This document shows positions 40,208-54,008 of a stretch of DNA of 64,000 nt, piece by piece. The notes below the pieces were generated by a model. It was given only the letters and a program-made list of their open reading frames with translations. It was not told the origin of the DNA and searched no databases. How positions within the stretch are numbered: position 1 is the first letter of the stretch; every line of letters starts with the position of its first letter. Made by a program: the position numbers and the translations under genes. The stretch is taken from contig NC_079424.1 in NCBI RefSeq assembly GCF_026213295.1, positions 11,532,492-11,596,491 on the forward strand. The letters are read 5' to 3'. The stretch comes from Gadus chalcogrammus (Eukaryota > Chordata > Actinopteri > Gadiformes > Gadidae).

Positions 40208-41689
40208 TAACCTCACAAAACTGTTTAGAACAGTAATAGAAAACTCTTGCTATGCATCTTCAGGTACTTTCTCTTAACTCCTTTTTTATTGAAGGCTGGT
40301 TCCGACAGACTTCATCGGCGCACGGCACGCAGCAGAAGAGATTGCTGCGGGACATCGCGGCAATATCTTCTGCTGTCAGGGTATTCATCTTACAACCCAG
40401 TTGTAGCGCGCGTACTTTACGCACGCCGCAACATCTGCATGGTTCCGCTTTTTTGACGTCATAGATATTTTTAGAATTGTCCAAAACGCCTGTCAAATCA
40501 GTTTGACATTCCGTCACAGTAATCCGAAAGCACCTTGTGCCAGATCCTCTCGGGTGTGTTCATTTCAGGGTTTAGGAAGGAGTTGTATCAGACGGATATT
40601 AATCTTGAAAAGTTAAGAGTGTAGCCTATTGCTTAATGCTATTAATGTGTGTTCATTAAACAAGAATTACATAGCAGAGGTACAGAACTAGAATAGAAAA
40701 AGTAAATAATAAAAGAGGAATATGCATGCCATTAAATAAAGATAATACTCCAATGAAAAATGTCTTTCACTGTCATATTTGCATATATATTGAATACATA
40801 TATATTTGGTTACTCAACTAAAATATGTTTATTTATTCGCTCTTCTAATTAATGAAGCCATCTAAAGGTATACTAATTGTTTGCAATTGAATTGACTATC
40901 TCATTTACTATCTATCTACTATCTATTATGCAATTACTTTATATGGCCAATCCATGCAGGCATTGATTCGATACCCACCATTTATCATCTTATCTGACCA
41001 TGTGCGATGCTTACCAGTATGGTTCTCTTAAGAACAATTCTCATGGGAGGAAGAGCGGCTCAGACCAATCTTTCTAAATAAAACGCTAGCGCCATCATGT
41101 GGTTTCTGCAACACCAGAAACACCAAACAGAGCTAACTTTATAGTAAATAAAATCCTATGCTTTGGACAGTCTCCTATGCTATGCAATATTTCCCTGTGT
41201 ATTTTCTAAATCTAAAATCCACCTTTGATGCAAAAGGAAACTAGTTTTTGCTTTATTTTGTTGCAATATGTATATTTAAATTAATGTGTGAGTACTTAGA
41301 GAAAATAAATGAACTCGTTTTTAGCACCACCTTCATTAGAATTTCAGAACGATCTTGTCACAGTGTTTTAATTATGATTTTTGATCTGTATTGCAGTATA
41401 TACATAAATGTTATACTATCGCATTGAGTAACTAACAAAAGCATTCACCACAAGTTGGCAAATACTGGGAAGATAAAAAAAAGTAAATAGCACCTGGTTG
41501 AGAAATGTAATAATATCAAATTAACTTATAAAAACACATTGATTCAAAATACAATTGTATAGTACAACTATGCAACTATTGTTACAAAATTAATTTTATG
41601 TTCACAGAATAGGACCCATTTATCGAATTGTATGTTTGAGATGTAAACTGACAAAGTGCCATTTGTCTGAGGACTGGGAGTCATCAACA

Positions 41690-41815
41690 ATCTTTTCAGT
41701 AATGTGCGCACACAACGCCATTGCTTTGATGAACAGTCTATTAACCCTCCTAATCTGCCATTCAATTAGTTCTCATAATTAATTAAGGGTAATGAAGCAA
41801 ATTGATTACAGTCTT
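41690..41815. promoter_or_regulatory. Candidate conserved non-coding element
   Basis: A compact block with TATTAACCCTCCTAATC, the string TGCCATTCAATTAGTTC (41756-41772), ATAATTAATTAAGGGTAATGA and AAATTGATTACA: repeated homeodomain-type cores in otherwise unique DNA. The 17-bp string recurs exactly at 62895-62911. Regulatory function is inferred. Confidence 0.35.
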
Positions 41816-42781
41816 ACAGTCTATTAGACACCGTATGTCATACACCTATTAAATGATTAATTCCCCATTGACTAAATTAGTATTATCAGTATGCCACATG
41901 GAGAAGGGAACCTTTGGGCAGTTAGACCGGGGTCTTTCTGAGCAAAGGGAAAACAATTGATCAGGCGCAATAGGAGATAAAAAATAGAAAATAAAAGACT
42001 GTGGCAATTTTGGCAACATGTAATCACTTGAGAAGTCCATACTCCATAAGTACAGGTCTGAGAACGATTATCCAACTCATTATGAATATAACGAAGAGAG
42101 TGCATAGCAAGATCTATAGTGTAGTAGTAGCATTCGATTACTTGAGAGTACCTTGGTTAATATGCTGGCAACAGATGAGAACAATATCCATTTAGACTAT
42201 GCACATTTTTTAACAAATTAAAAATGCAAAGAAAATAAGTGAAAGAAATTAACATATGTTTCGCTGCATGATTTACTTCACAAAGTACAGCACATGTCTC
42301 TATTCAGAGAAGTGGAACTCAGAGGTGTCTCAGTGGACTGTTTGGTGGACTAGTTCCAGCATAGCCATGCTGCCCCCCTTAGAGAAACAATGGCTGACAT
42401 GTCATGTGTGCATCATTCATGTGGCACCTGTTTGCTGGACAAAAGCCATTGAGTGCAAATGTTTGGAAGGGTTTTCTTTGACTAGGACACACCAAAGGGT
42501 TGTTTTGTCAATCCAGTTCCTCGTATTGTTTCGTCGTGAACCCAAGGTAATTCTTTAGAAAACACATTGCTAATAACGATTGATTGGCCTATCAAACCCC
42601 TCCACGGAGGGGTGTGTATGCTGTGACTCCCCATGGCTTTCTGTCACATCCGTTCAGTAATGCCCTCGGAGCGCCGCCACAGCCGTGGACCAGTGCTGTG
42701 AGGAGCTTCTTTCTGCTTTCCCGCAGGTGGCGGGATGTTCGGTGCATGCGGTCCATCATTGTCAGTGCCCAAGGGGATCCA

Positions 42782-44365
42782 TCAAGCCCTGCGGAACACC
42801 TCAAAGAGGGAAGCCACTGAGTGCATGCGGTAGAAAAGGTTCATGGGTACGGCGAAATTGAGAACTGTGGTCCATATACTGAAGCCGAAGGCCTCCTGCT
42901 CCAGTCCGTTGTCGTACTGTGGTCGGCAGCCAAAGGCGGGAAGGATCCACAGCTTAGGGAAAGAATGATCAGAGGGTTAAAAACGTTGGTGAACCTTGTA
43001 CAAAACAGGTCCTTATGTAGGTTTTCTTCTTTTGATATGTGAACATGTATCCATTCACGACCATGCAATTAGATTGAACTCAGGCACACCCTACACTGGA
43101 TTGTATACTTCAATTGCTGCAACACCGAGCATGCTAGAAAACCTTACCGAGATATTGCACATCAGAAGGAATATAGCGATGTTCTTCAGGATCTGCCTCT
43201 TGGTGCCCGGCGGCTCTGCCACGGTCCCCTCGGTCAGGGGCACCTTGGAAGGCTTCCTAGGACTTCTGTACACCTGTCCACTTTCCACCTGCTCACTGTC
43301 CATGGTCGCACAGTCCCTTTCTGGCGTCTCGTAGGCTCTGTTGAGGATGCCGTTATACGGGGGGGCGAGGGATGAGGTCACGGAGAAGATCTTGGGCGTG
43401 GCTGGCAGATCGGGATCCTCCCTGTCATCTCGATGGCGGTACAGGGACTCGATGATGAACAGGTTCTGGACGCACTTCTCCAGGATGATGAAGAGAGAGT
43501 AGATGAGGTTAGTCCAGCGGTACGGCGGGCTGCTGGTAGAGCCCAGCACCGCCACCACACTGCACCAGGACATCAGCCAGGAGCCCACAGAGGAGCCAAA
43601 TAGGAGCTCCGTGTCAAGCTGCCTGGATGGGTTCTCAGAGGTGTCGGTCGGCATGTGGTCAGTGCGGTAGATGAGCAGACCAGAGGCTCCGGCTGAGCAC
43701 ATGAAAACCAGCATGATTATACCGTAACAGTAGAACATGGAGATGGCTGACTGGCGCATCTGCAGGGATTCCTCCACGTGGATCACGTAGACCACCAGCA
43801 CTCCGATGGTGCTGGCCAAGGCCACCAGACCCAAGATGGGGCCGAGGATCAGACCCTGGTTCTTGGTAGCCGACCGCTTGCGGTTGGAGGTGAGGTCGAT
43901 CACCCTTCCGATGTTCTTCCACATGACATAGAGCATGGCGGAGACAAAGATGTGATACTCGATGTTGAAGGGATACAGATAGTAGAGGCTGTTGGAGAAC
44001 ATGGAGCAAGCGCCGGTGGTGCAGTTACAGTCAGGCTCTGAGTGAACTGCAACACAAATGGGGAAACAAATACAGTTAGATGGCAGTGAAACAGCTCCAG
44101 CAAAAGTCTGCAAATTCCAAAAATGACTTGCCTTACAAAACTCCAACTTTAGCTGGCACAACTGAAGGTTTTGCCAACTAAATCCAAACCCTCCTTTTAT
44201 CTAATCATACTTATTATACAAAATTGTGCCAATTTTTTTATTATTGTTCTTTATACAACCAGGCAGTAAGTTTGTAATACCATGGGATATCGTACATAAC
44301 TGTCAAGACAACCGACAAAGAGTTATGAGCATCAAACAATGACCTGAGTGGTTGAATCACTTCCT

Positions 44366-44403
<38 letters not shown>

Positions 44404-46349
44404 ATAAACATTTGTGTTTGTCTTGTTAGCAAGAAAAGGAAATAACAGGGCTTACAGGACCCATTACACCTTTTTCTCTTTCTTCATAAGTTAATAATAC
44501 CCAGACTAATTCCCTGATGTTTTGGCGGCTGGCCATGTTGGAGGCCAGCCATTATGAAACCGTATACCCAGGAACGGCTTTTTGTGACCACGGCAGCAAA
44601 TGCATTAGAGTGAAACTGCTGTATTCTACTGCATCTTCTATATCCAAAACAACCACCCCCAACCCTCCTGACCCCGAAGGGAAGAAAAGCCACCACCATG
44701 CTCCTGCACTCTTTAATTAAAAAAGAGTGCAGCCAGCCTCACAGTCAGCCGGATATGAGGAGCAGCAGTCGGATCCCCCAACCCTTGGCTTAGATGTATC
44801 AGTTACTGTAATTGCAGCACCCTTGGGAGTAGCTTTCCTGAGACAAAGCCGTCTGAGGTCAAGCGGGAGGGGGGGGGGGGGGAGGGTAGCGGAGGTTGGG
44901 GTGTGGGGAAAGGGTTGCTGTGTCCCTCTTGAAACCTAATAGAGAGGTGCTCAACACAAACAAGACCTGTTGGGGATGTCTGACCCGCCTCCCCTCCCCT
45001 GCCCTAACCCCCCGTTCGTGTATCCATTGAGGTGAGTTCTCAAGTGGACTATTGTATTTTCCTTGGAGGTACAAGCCAGCAATCGACCCCTTGGCCCTTA
45101 CCTATGGTGAGGTTTCCATAGCCTTGGGCATACAGTCTTCTCTTGTGGTTGTCCAGGAAGTGTTCCGCTTCTGACATCACTCCGTTGCACCACAGGAGCA
45201 GGTTGGTGAATACGGCGTGGATTACACCGAATCTAAAAAGAAGGGGGAACATGTATAGTGGAGGAATAGATGACTGTAGTGAATAGAAAGGTCCAACTGA
45301 GGTTATAACATTATGTTAAACAGGGTAAACATGGGACTTTGATTTTACATTTCTGTCAAGTTTCTAAACACTTTGTGCTTACCTCTCAAATGTTTCAAAG
45401 TTCTTGATGACATCCTTGATGTGAAACCATAGAAAATGCACCTTAAGCAATAAAACCCAAAAGACATGAACACAACAATTATTGAGATGAATGAGGACTG
45501 TGAATAAGTCCAACATGAAATGCTGAATATATTTAACATAGATAGAAATTAAGAAATAATTGATGAGAAAAAAACATCTAAAAAAATCACAAGAACTTTT
45601 CCCGCCGTGAAATGTCAGAAATTCTTTAAATCAAGAATAGTTTTAAAGGAGTCATCATTAAACGTTTGCCTACCTGTGCTATTGTGTGGGTTGCATGGAC
45701 AACAGGGTAGACTCCAAGCACATGCGACACACAGGAATTGAAGCCCACGTAATGACCAATACGGAACGCGTCCATGATCAATGATAGCAGTGCAAGAAGA
45801 GTCAAACCACCTATCAGCAAAGAACCATCATAGTTAGAAGTGGTTTCCCTTCAACGCAGTAAGTAGAGTCTACTCAAGTAATCACAAGGAAATATTTTGA
45901 AAATATGTAGGCCTATACGTATATGAATTGCATTTTTCTGTTAATAAGTGTACTCACCTTAAACATTTAGACTTACCTCTTATCCAGCAGGTCGTTGCGT
46001 GCACATCTTTCTCCGTCTGGAGCTCACTCTTCCTGTCCCTAATCCAGATGTACCACATCATCCACATCAACTGGATGATCATAAGGCAGGTGATGAACGA
46101 CAACAGGTTCTCCTCCGTAACAGAGGGTCCATGGTGGGCAATGGCCAGCATCAGCGCCAACCCGATCAGTAGCACGTTGGTGCCATATTGGCCACTGAGG
46201 ATCTCCGAGCTCTTCCTCGGATAGTCCGCCGACAAGTTGAGCTTGATCTTGGTGAATGTCTTCTTCTCGTGCTCGGAGCTAGACGACGAGGACGAGCTGT
46301 TGCAATACTTGTTCAAACACATGATATCCAGGCCACTGTGTTCCACCAT
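42782..46349 (-). CDS. otop1: Otopetrin-1 proton channel, 6 exons
   Basis: The protein is a multi-pass otopetrin proton channel, in fish needed for otolith formation and in mammals the sour sensor. The exons are 46349-45977, 45810-45674, 45441-45383, 45232-45102, 44046-43148 and 42952-42782, each with AG/GT borders; they sum to 1770 nt and 589 residues, near the human length of about 612 as recalled. The start ATG at 46349 has a strong ACCATGG context. The N-terminus has eight Ser in a row and an acidic linker, then the first membrane helix (SSEILSGQYGTNVLLIGLA). Family hallmarks include WMMWYIW, FGVIHAVFTNLLLWCNGV, YYLYPFNIEY, FGSSVGSWLMSWCS and the last exon LWILPAFGCRPQYDNGLE through FYRMHSVASLFEV. 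The variable loop before the final exon is polar and poorly conserved, as usual. Confidence 0.96.
44370..44400. repeat. (AT)n microsatellite in otop1 intron 4
   Basis: A pure TA run of about 30 bp in the intron between the fourth and fifth coding exons. A G/GA-rich run at about 44862-44887 lies in the same intron. Confidence 0.95.
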
Positions 46350-49049
46350 GGTGGGCAAAATAGTAGGCTATGACACCGTCAGTCTCGAGAGAAGAGCAGA
46401 GTCGATCCTGTGCGCTATAAGTGCGTCCAGGGGAGGCCGAGTGCGTAACGCGCTGTTACAATGTGAGGATTCAGAGCCACAGCCGCCGTGCCAAACATGC
46501 TCATTCAATCTTCATGGGCCGGTTCAGTGGTCACACATAGATTCAATGTCCGGCCATAGAATGGATGCACTTGTTGTTTTCATATTTGAATCACTTTACC
46601 TCTTCAAATGAGGACTATCCGATTCGAAGAAAATACAAAATGTGAGATGTAATCAAAGATCCTCTCTTTAAACCACCATCTGTTTTCCTTGCCAACGGTT
46701 GATAAAAAAAAAATGACATGCATAGAACCGCGGATTATTCCGAATAAAAACGAGTTAATTCTGTTCAGAAATGTGCGATTCAGTCTAATGGAAACGCGAC
46801 CACCGTCCTTTTAAATCTCTGTTAAAGTCCGTTCAGTGTGGATATCGGGTGTCAGGCCCACCACAAGGAGAAATAACTTAGAGAAAGGTGAGACTCCTTA
46901 CAGGTGTGAGTTGGTGGCCGGTCGGAAGGTGCGCATCAATGCAATGCAATGGAACATGTCTTATTTGTTTGAACCTGATAAAGACGAACGCTTCTTACTA
47001 ACCAGTTAACCACAAATCAAATTGGGGTTCGTAATCAAATATCGTAAGAAGGAAAGATCCGTCCACCCGATTACAGATCCTTGAGATCCCATGAGATTCC
47101 AGACTTTCCGATATGCTTTGGGCCTTCTTTGGATTATGGAGCTACAACACATTTTAGGGTTGGTAAAAAAAAGAATAATTAATCAATTTGTACTTTGTAT
47201 TTGACCCCTTATGCGTAGGTCGCCCTCCTTGGATGTGTCTTAATGAAGACATATCCGCTTGCTACCGTTGAAGAAATACATTTACTTGGTTGTTCTTGCT
47301 TGTCATGATTAATGTGTGCGAGGAAAAAGACAATGGATTCACGAATATCCAAGGTGATTAAGCGTTTAAGGCCTTCTCGTCTTTGTGGCTCGGAGGTCTT
47401 CCCTTAATTACCAGACAATCTGCATAGTATCGATTTGTCAATCAATTCGTGTTTGCATTAAAATAGTTATAGACCTATCCTCCCGCCATCAAAGTATCCT
47501 AATAAGGGTTTGATCATCCAATAAACACGTTGATTGAATTGGAAGTTTTTTATAGCACATTGACGTCAGCATTAGCCATTGATGTCCCTGTAATTCGTCT
47601 TTCTGCAAGTAAGAAACGCCTCCTGGATGTATGGGCCAACCAAAGTGAGGCTCAACCCTAGATAAACCGTAAGAAGGTTCAACATGTAGTCTAATGGCGC
47701 TACCATACGGTCTATGAGCAACACCTAGGAGTGTCAGTATGTTTATTTTGCTGTAAGGACATTAGTCAGATCCATAATTGTTATGCTACAAGGTATCTAG
47801 CTATAATACTAGCAGTCCAGCTTCAACAAGGGATGTGGCGATGTGCTCTTTTAATTATTATGTATTTATTTTTCTAAATGGGGTGACCCTGGTCACTGGC
47901 CTGTTCATTTATAATTGAGAAAACTAACAGTGGCTTTATACATTTCCCTCAATCTCAGGTCATCTCCTTATGCAGGCCTACAAGTTGAATCCGTTTTAGA
48001 TTGAAAGACATTTCTACCATTTCCCACTTAAGTCAATGTATGATCCACCAAGTCAGATACTCTTAATTTGTTTTACCTGACAAGCATTTTACGATCCGGG
48101 ATCTTAAAATCCACGTCAAAAAATACTAAGCAAGAGTATGTGTCATATTCACCCATTGTATAATGATATAAATGATAGTTGAATGTAGAAATTCACGATA
48201 CATTGTGAAGAAATACCATTATCAAGTTAGACAAATTCAGTGGTTAGAATTAAATACATTTTAATCAAATAATATAGCAAAAACGAACACTTTAAAAAGT
48301 TACAAATATTGTATATGGTCATTATTCCAACTTTGTAAAAACACCCACAAAATAAAATTAATATATACACAAATCAAACAAATTATTAGATAAAAAAAAA
48401 AATCAACATTAATCAGTCCACTCAATGACGTTGCCCACACTAATGGAAAATTAGAACGTATCAAATTCTGATTATTAATCAATGTAATGTTTCAACAAAA
48501 AATATGACACATGTAGTCGAATGGAGTGTTTGTACACAACAAAGAAACATCATAATCTAATGGTAAAGTCCCTCTTCAATATCAAATGGTTCAATAGTTA
48601 AGGTAGAAGTTAATTTAGTCAGACTGTAAAACGTAAGTGTGCAATTTAGTTGTAGCAAGAACATTTCTATCCATTCAAACAATGTTTGCTTTTGTGGAAG
48701 ATTTATATGCTACTTAAATAAATTATTTGCTTTTTAAATAAAACAAATATTCACAGATCTTTCAAAGAAAGAAAATATTCCAGACCCCTTTGGCATATCA
48801 ATTTGCTCGTTTGGTTTTAGCTTTGGATTTATAACCCATCTGCACAGCTCTGGTACAAATATACATTTATGAAATCCCTTTAAAATAATATGAATGTGAA
48901 AGAACAAACAAAACTCTGGACTGACTTTAAAAAGGCTAACGTACTAAAACAAAGGGAGCGGATTTTAAATCATTGAGTACATTTTACAGCACTCTATTCA
49001 GAACTTGTTGATTTTGTACAGTTTCCTTTCACAGATCTCACTGGTTATC
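46350..49049. other. otop1 upstream / tmem128 3' flank
   Basis: AT-rich sequence with no supported exon. The part next to 46350 should contain the otop1 5' UTR and promoter; the part next to 49050 should contain the tmem128 3' UTR (a weak minus-strand ATTAAA lies at 48260-48265). No repeats of note. Confidence 0.5.
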
Positions 49050-52000
49050 TTAGCCAAGTAGAGAGATGAGCATCACTATGCCCATGAACTGAGTGAACAG
49101 GATGAGCGGTGTGAAGAACGACCAAACTGGCCACAGTGCTATGTTCAAACTGTAAAGAAAAACAGAAAAATACATTGCTTCACAATATTTGCACTTTGTT
49201 GCTGCAACCGTTTCCAATAAAGAAAGATAGATTAGTCAAAGGGACGTCACCCGTAATCATTTCATTGTAATCCATTCATGAAAGACTCAAAAAGAAGTTT
49301 ATGGTCCAACTGTTTATGGACCCGAGACCTTTTTAACAGTTTAACAGATTCATTTATGATTCCTTTAATTGGTGATTTTACCTGCAAGACGCTGCAATGA
49401 AGGCTGCTGTGGTAAGGGGGGGGATGGCAGGGTATTCCTGGTCATAGTGCGTGATGCCTTTATACCACTCCAGGTACACAATGCAAAACCCGGCCAGGGT
49501 AAGGCAGATACCAAGGAGTGTCAAACCCACATTAAACCACCAACTATGAAAGAGAGGGAGAGGGGAAAAAAACACTGACAACAGGTTTCTTACATTTTTT
49601 ATGAATGCACATAAGTTATACAATTATTGTTGAAAGAAATGTTTGATGGGAATGAATGTGAATGACCTCAAACTGCAATCCTCACCTTTTGATGTCTTCG
49701 CTCTGCATGAGAACGCTCAGGAAGTCGACATAATATGTGACAGCCACGGACGCCATTATCCAGAAGACAGAATGTCTGTTAAAGCGTGGGAGAGATTTTG
49801 CCTCTTCTTCCTTTTTACCTTAAAAGATAAAGAAACAAGACTGTTTAATAGTCTGCCAATGCGTCCTTTTTCACTTCTTTGGGGCACAAGATTTTTTTTT
49901 TATTATTTGGTAGCCTCAATTGCGTTATATAACTTGTATCAAGCCTTTAGTCTATTTTAGCATGAATGTACTCACTTAAGCCTATTTCATTGCGTTTTAT
50001 TCCCATACCCTAAACTGAGGAAGAACACAAGCTTTTTCATCGTCATACTTGACTTCACTCCCTTGCCTAGTTCCTCAGATATTCATCCTTTGGTCTCTTA
50101 ACAAGCTTGTCCACTATCCTGCATGTGTGGAGAGGTAGGAGTCCCCAGAGGAACATACGTGAATACAGGGAGAACATGTGAACTTTACAGAGAAAGGGCC
50201 CTGTGTGTGAACCAAGGACCAGTGGGAACCTGCGTGGCAACACAAGGTTCCAGTAAAAAACCCTCCTCTCCAATGACACTTTTTACGCTTTTCAGCCACT
50301 TCCGAGTGAGTTAGGGACCGAGGCCTTTAAATGGACAATACCGCCCTGTGAAGAAACCATCATAACCTTCTTCCTTAAAACTTCGGTCACCGATATAATT
50401 TCTAAATATCACTTTTTTGTGCTGATTGTGATGCAGAGCCGTCACGAGAACGAACCGGCCACAAAGATGGCAAAACAAAAGCAGTAGCAATTTGTTTTTT
50501 TTTATAACATTATGTACCTGGGTGGTGATACCGTGTTGTGTTTTTGGATGCAACACACATTGAAAAGCTATTGCTTTAATGTATGGCAGGCATGCAGACA
50601 CTAAATGCTCTTTTGCAGAATCAGTACCATGAAATCCTTTTTACTAAATATATTGGAAACTGATGTTTTAGTAAAGAACGTTGTGATGATTAGATCGCAG
50701 ACCAGCATTGTTAAAAATAAGAGATAAATCAATTACTTTAAGTTAGTAAGTGTGGTTTTCAAATCCTTCATATAAGCCTGTATTAAACCACCATAAGCAA
50801 AGGACTATAAGAGCTGCTGTGTAGGCCATGAACCATTATGCCCCTTCTATGATTCACAGACAGAGGGGTTACAAAGACCTCTAGGGTCATCCGCTCATTC
50901 AAAGCCATACTCCCCTCGTACCAAAGGACCCTCAGCAACCCTTGTGCACTTTTATACTAATTTTGTATTGTAGACCTAGACCTACATGTTGTCTTTTTCA
51001 TGATAGTGAAATATAATAGTGTATTTACGAAATCTTGCGTCATGTAGGCAGACATCTTTTGGGGTAGACATTATACTTTTCTCCACAAAAGAAGAAATTA
51101 CAAATCCAATGAACAAACTCATCTCACTTAATTAAAAGCCATTTAAAAAAGATATATATTCCTGCTATGGTACATTTTAACTACGACTGCCATCAAAAGA
51201 ACTTCCTCGAAAGTCGTACCACGTTACAGTAAAGTATTGGATTTCCTCCAGATTATGAGAATCATCTCAGTCTAGGTCAAACTTTTTTTTCTGGCGAAAC
51301 AGATAGACATCTTTTAGATAAGGAGGGCATTTAAAGGAAGGCCATACTTTAGTGGTTGATTACATGTATCAAAATCAGCTGCAGAAGTATCAAGGCAAGT
51401 GTGCCCTGAAATGTCCAGTACGAAATCCATGCCCTGAACAGATACTAGTAGAGTCAGCCTTACGCATTCCTATGTGCAGAAGAAAAAACTGCTGGGCATG
51501 CAAGAACCAAGACCTCAGACCCTGGTGAAGAACCACACATAATACCCGACTCCATTTGGCAAAATCATTGCAAAATGAATCATCCAGGAGTCAAACGAGG
51601 GGTGAGCGGTTTTGCTCTTTCTTTTATCTATATTAATTAACCGTTAAGGCGGGACATGGTAGATGTCTTATCATGTTGCATCCCAGTGCTGACAGTCTGC
51701 CTCCAATGAAAACAATTAAGAATTGCTGGAGCCCTTCCACAGGGCATTGAGTTTAGACCACTGCCCATCCTACCCGCTCACCAAGAGTCCTCTGTTTGAA
51801 ACCTTAAAAGCTTAACAATGTAGATATGTACGTTTATCTTAATTTTCAAATAGAAAAAACAATCGAAAACTTTCGAATGAAACGGTGTGCATTAAAATGC
51901 CAGCTAAGCGTCGTGCTGTGTTATCAACAGATATAACGTTACACGTTTATTCCGGCTAAAATTGTGACTTCTACGAACATTAACTGCCAGAAGTTTAAGA

Positions 52001-52252
52001 TATGGATTATACATAGGCCTACCAATCTATAATTTATATATGTGGTATCTGCTGCGTATTAGTGTTGAATCTTAAGTACAATATAATGCTGATATTCACC
52101 ACTTGATCACCCACACAAAAGTTACAGCTAACACTTATGACGCTTGCCTTACCCTTTTCCTCATTTTCATCCAATGTAGATCCTTGCAGAAGAAGTTCGG
52201 CATCTCTCCTGAATCTGTTTCGTAAAGTTGCAAATTCACTGTTGTCGAGCAT
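49050..52252 (-). CDS. tmem128: Transmembrane protein 128, 4 exons
   Basis: A small four-helix membrane protein of unknown biochemical role, probably in the endomembrane system. The exons are 52252-52153, 49818-49686, 49543-49382 and 49149-49050, with consistent phases; the total is 495 nt and 164 residues, essentially the human length (about 165). The N-terminus ([19 protein letters not shown]) is cytosolic and charged, ending in an acidic-basic linker across the 2.3-kb first intron. Helices follow at [52 protein letters not shown] and [19 protein letters not shown], the last reaching the C-terminus. [18 protein letters not shown] is nearly identical to the human segment as I recall it. Upstream, minus-strand TACGTCACC and AGGAAGTAG near 52330-52350 look like CRE and ETS sites of a housekeeping promoter. 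Confidence 0.94.
49824..52152 (-). other. tmem128 intron 1
   Basis: The first intron runs from the GTAAGG donor at 52152 to the TTTTAAG acceptor before 49818. No coding sequence or clear mobile element was recognised inside. Confidence 0.7.
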
Positions 52253-53107
52253 GTCTTTTTTTTACTGAATTGCTAGATACAGAGACCTTTTTAAAGACAG
52301 TTCTGTCTTAGCACCTAGGTTCTCCACTACTTCCTGGTTGGTGACGTAGCTTTAAACGCAACGTTTAGATTTTTGGAAACCACTTCATCCACTCTCCACT
52401 TCATCCATTGTTTGCATTCACGCAGAATTTGAATGTATCATTACATTCATTACATTTAGACGAAATTGTTAGTTCGCTTTAATCGCTCTTTAATGAAGAG
52501 AAAGTTTTGGGTCAATAAAAGCGACCTGGTTTAAAATATACAAACCAACAAACCTCAAAGAATTGGCTATAAGAAAAGAAGGCCTTAATATCGAATTCCT
52601 ACGTAAAAAATATTTCCACAACAATAGGCAGAAGGATGCCGCTGCAAATTGATCAAACGCATTCAAATTATTTTTTACAACTCATCAAATAAATTATTAA
52701 TGATTTTTGGTTCTGGTCCGTAGTTCAGCATATAGTTAACCATGTTGCAATTTGAGTAATTAAACAACCTTTTAAACACTAGTCTGAGTAAATAAAACAA
52801 TCACATGCATTGCATGTATTATCATACGAAGGAGTAAGATGTATAACTTCCAATGCAATCTAAACAATGTTGTATTGTCTGCAAGTTTCAACTGAGCAAG
52901 TCTTTTTTTTTTTAAATAGTCGAGTCCCCCCAAAAAATAACTAAACATCTACTTTGGGCCAGCAAACCCCATTTTAATACTAGCCAACTTGAGTAACACT
53001 TTCACTAATACCCAAGTATGCAATATACTATTACAAGTAAGCAGAGTGATGAATGAGTATCAGTGTTAAACTTGCAAGGATTAGCAGAGCTTCATAAAGC
53101 CGGGCAG

Positions 53108-53259
<152 letters not shown>

Positions 53260-53904
53260 ACATGGTAGAGAGGCTGCTCATTCTAGTAGTGGGAAATCAG
53301 ACAGCATTAAAACCTCACCTGAGGCTGACGCCAGGCATCCACCTTCTATGGAGCTTCTGTGTGCCTGGCCAAGTGAACCCCGTTCGGGGTGCCGAGGAAT
53401 GTGCATTAGCTCTGTTCCGTGTGAGAGTCAAATTCACCTCAGGTGCACCTATCCCCCTTTCCTTTCCCCAATCCAACATCCAATCCCACAGATAAGGTGG
53501 CTTTTCCCAGCCTTACCTCGGGCCTCGGAATGCGCAACAGAGCGTCTAAAACATTATCTATATATATATCGGTGTATAAGCAATTTGGGCAAACTCACTT
53601 ATAGATTAAAAAAAACATGGACTTCATCCACTTATTACACACAAGTTAAATAAATGAGGCTGAATTATATAAAATTACCATCTTTATAAAAACATGAATG
53701 GCATTAATTGACGACAAATAGGTAATATAAATGAGGCCCTACGATATCAATTAAAAGTTTTTTTTTAAATCATTACATTTCAAAACATCTTAAACCACCA
53801 AATCCACTGGTGGATAATTACTAATTGTCCATATCTATTAAAATGATTGGTAATATTTGTCCAAGATAACAATAATCACATACAACAACTTCATAATAAA
53901 AGTA

Positions 53905-53910
53905 TTTAAT
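53905..53910 (-). terminator. Candidate lyar poly(A) signal
   Basis: ATTAAA on the minus strand about 100 nt after the lyar stop codon; a common variant signal at a plausible distance. Confidence 0.4.
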
Positions 53911-54008
53911 CTTTGAGACGCTTAACAAAAGGCATCAGGATCATGGAGACCAGGAGAAACCAGGATGTAGAAATGGATGGTTTTGGAATAGCATAAGTGT
54001 TGTGGATA

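Larger units (their letters stand above)
39528..42781. other. drd5 5' flank, then otop1 3' flank
   Basis: The first few hundred bases are GC-rich like the drd5 coding exon and probably hold its 5' UTR and promoter; no TATA box is obvious. A GT plus poly-G tract lies at 40165-40207. The rest is AT-rich, with a conserved-looking homeodomain-site block at 41690-41815. No additional gene is supported. Confidence 0.5.

Noticed and set aside
43659..44041. Alternative frames inside otop1 exon 5
   Set aside because: Shadows of a long conserved exon; only the otopetrin frame joins in phase with its neighbours.
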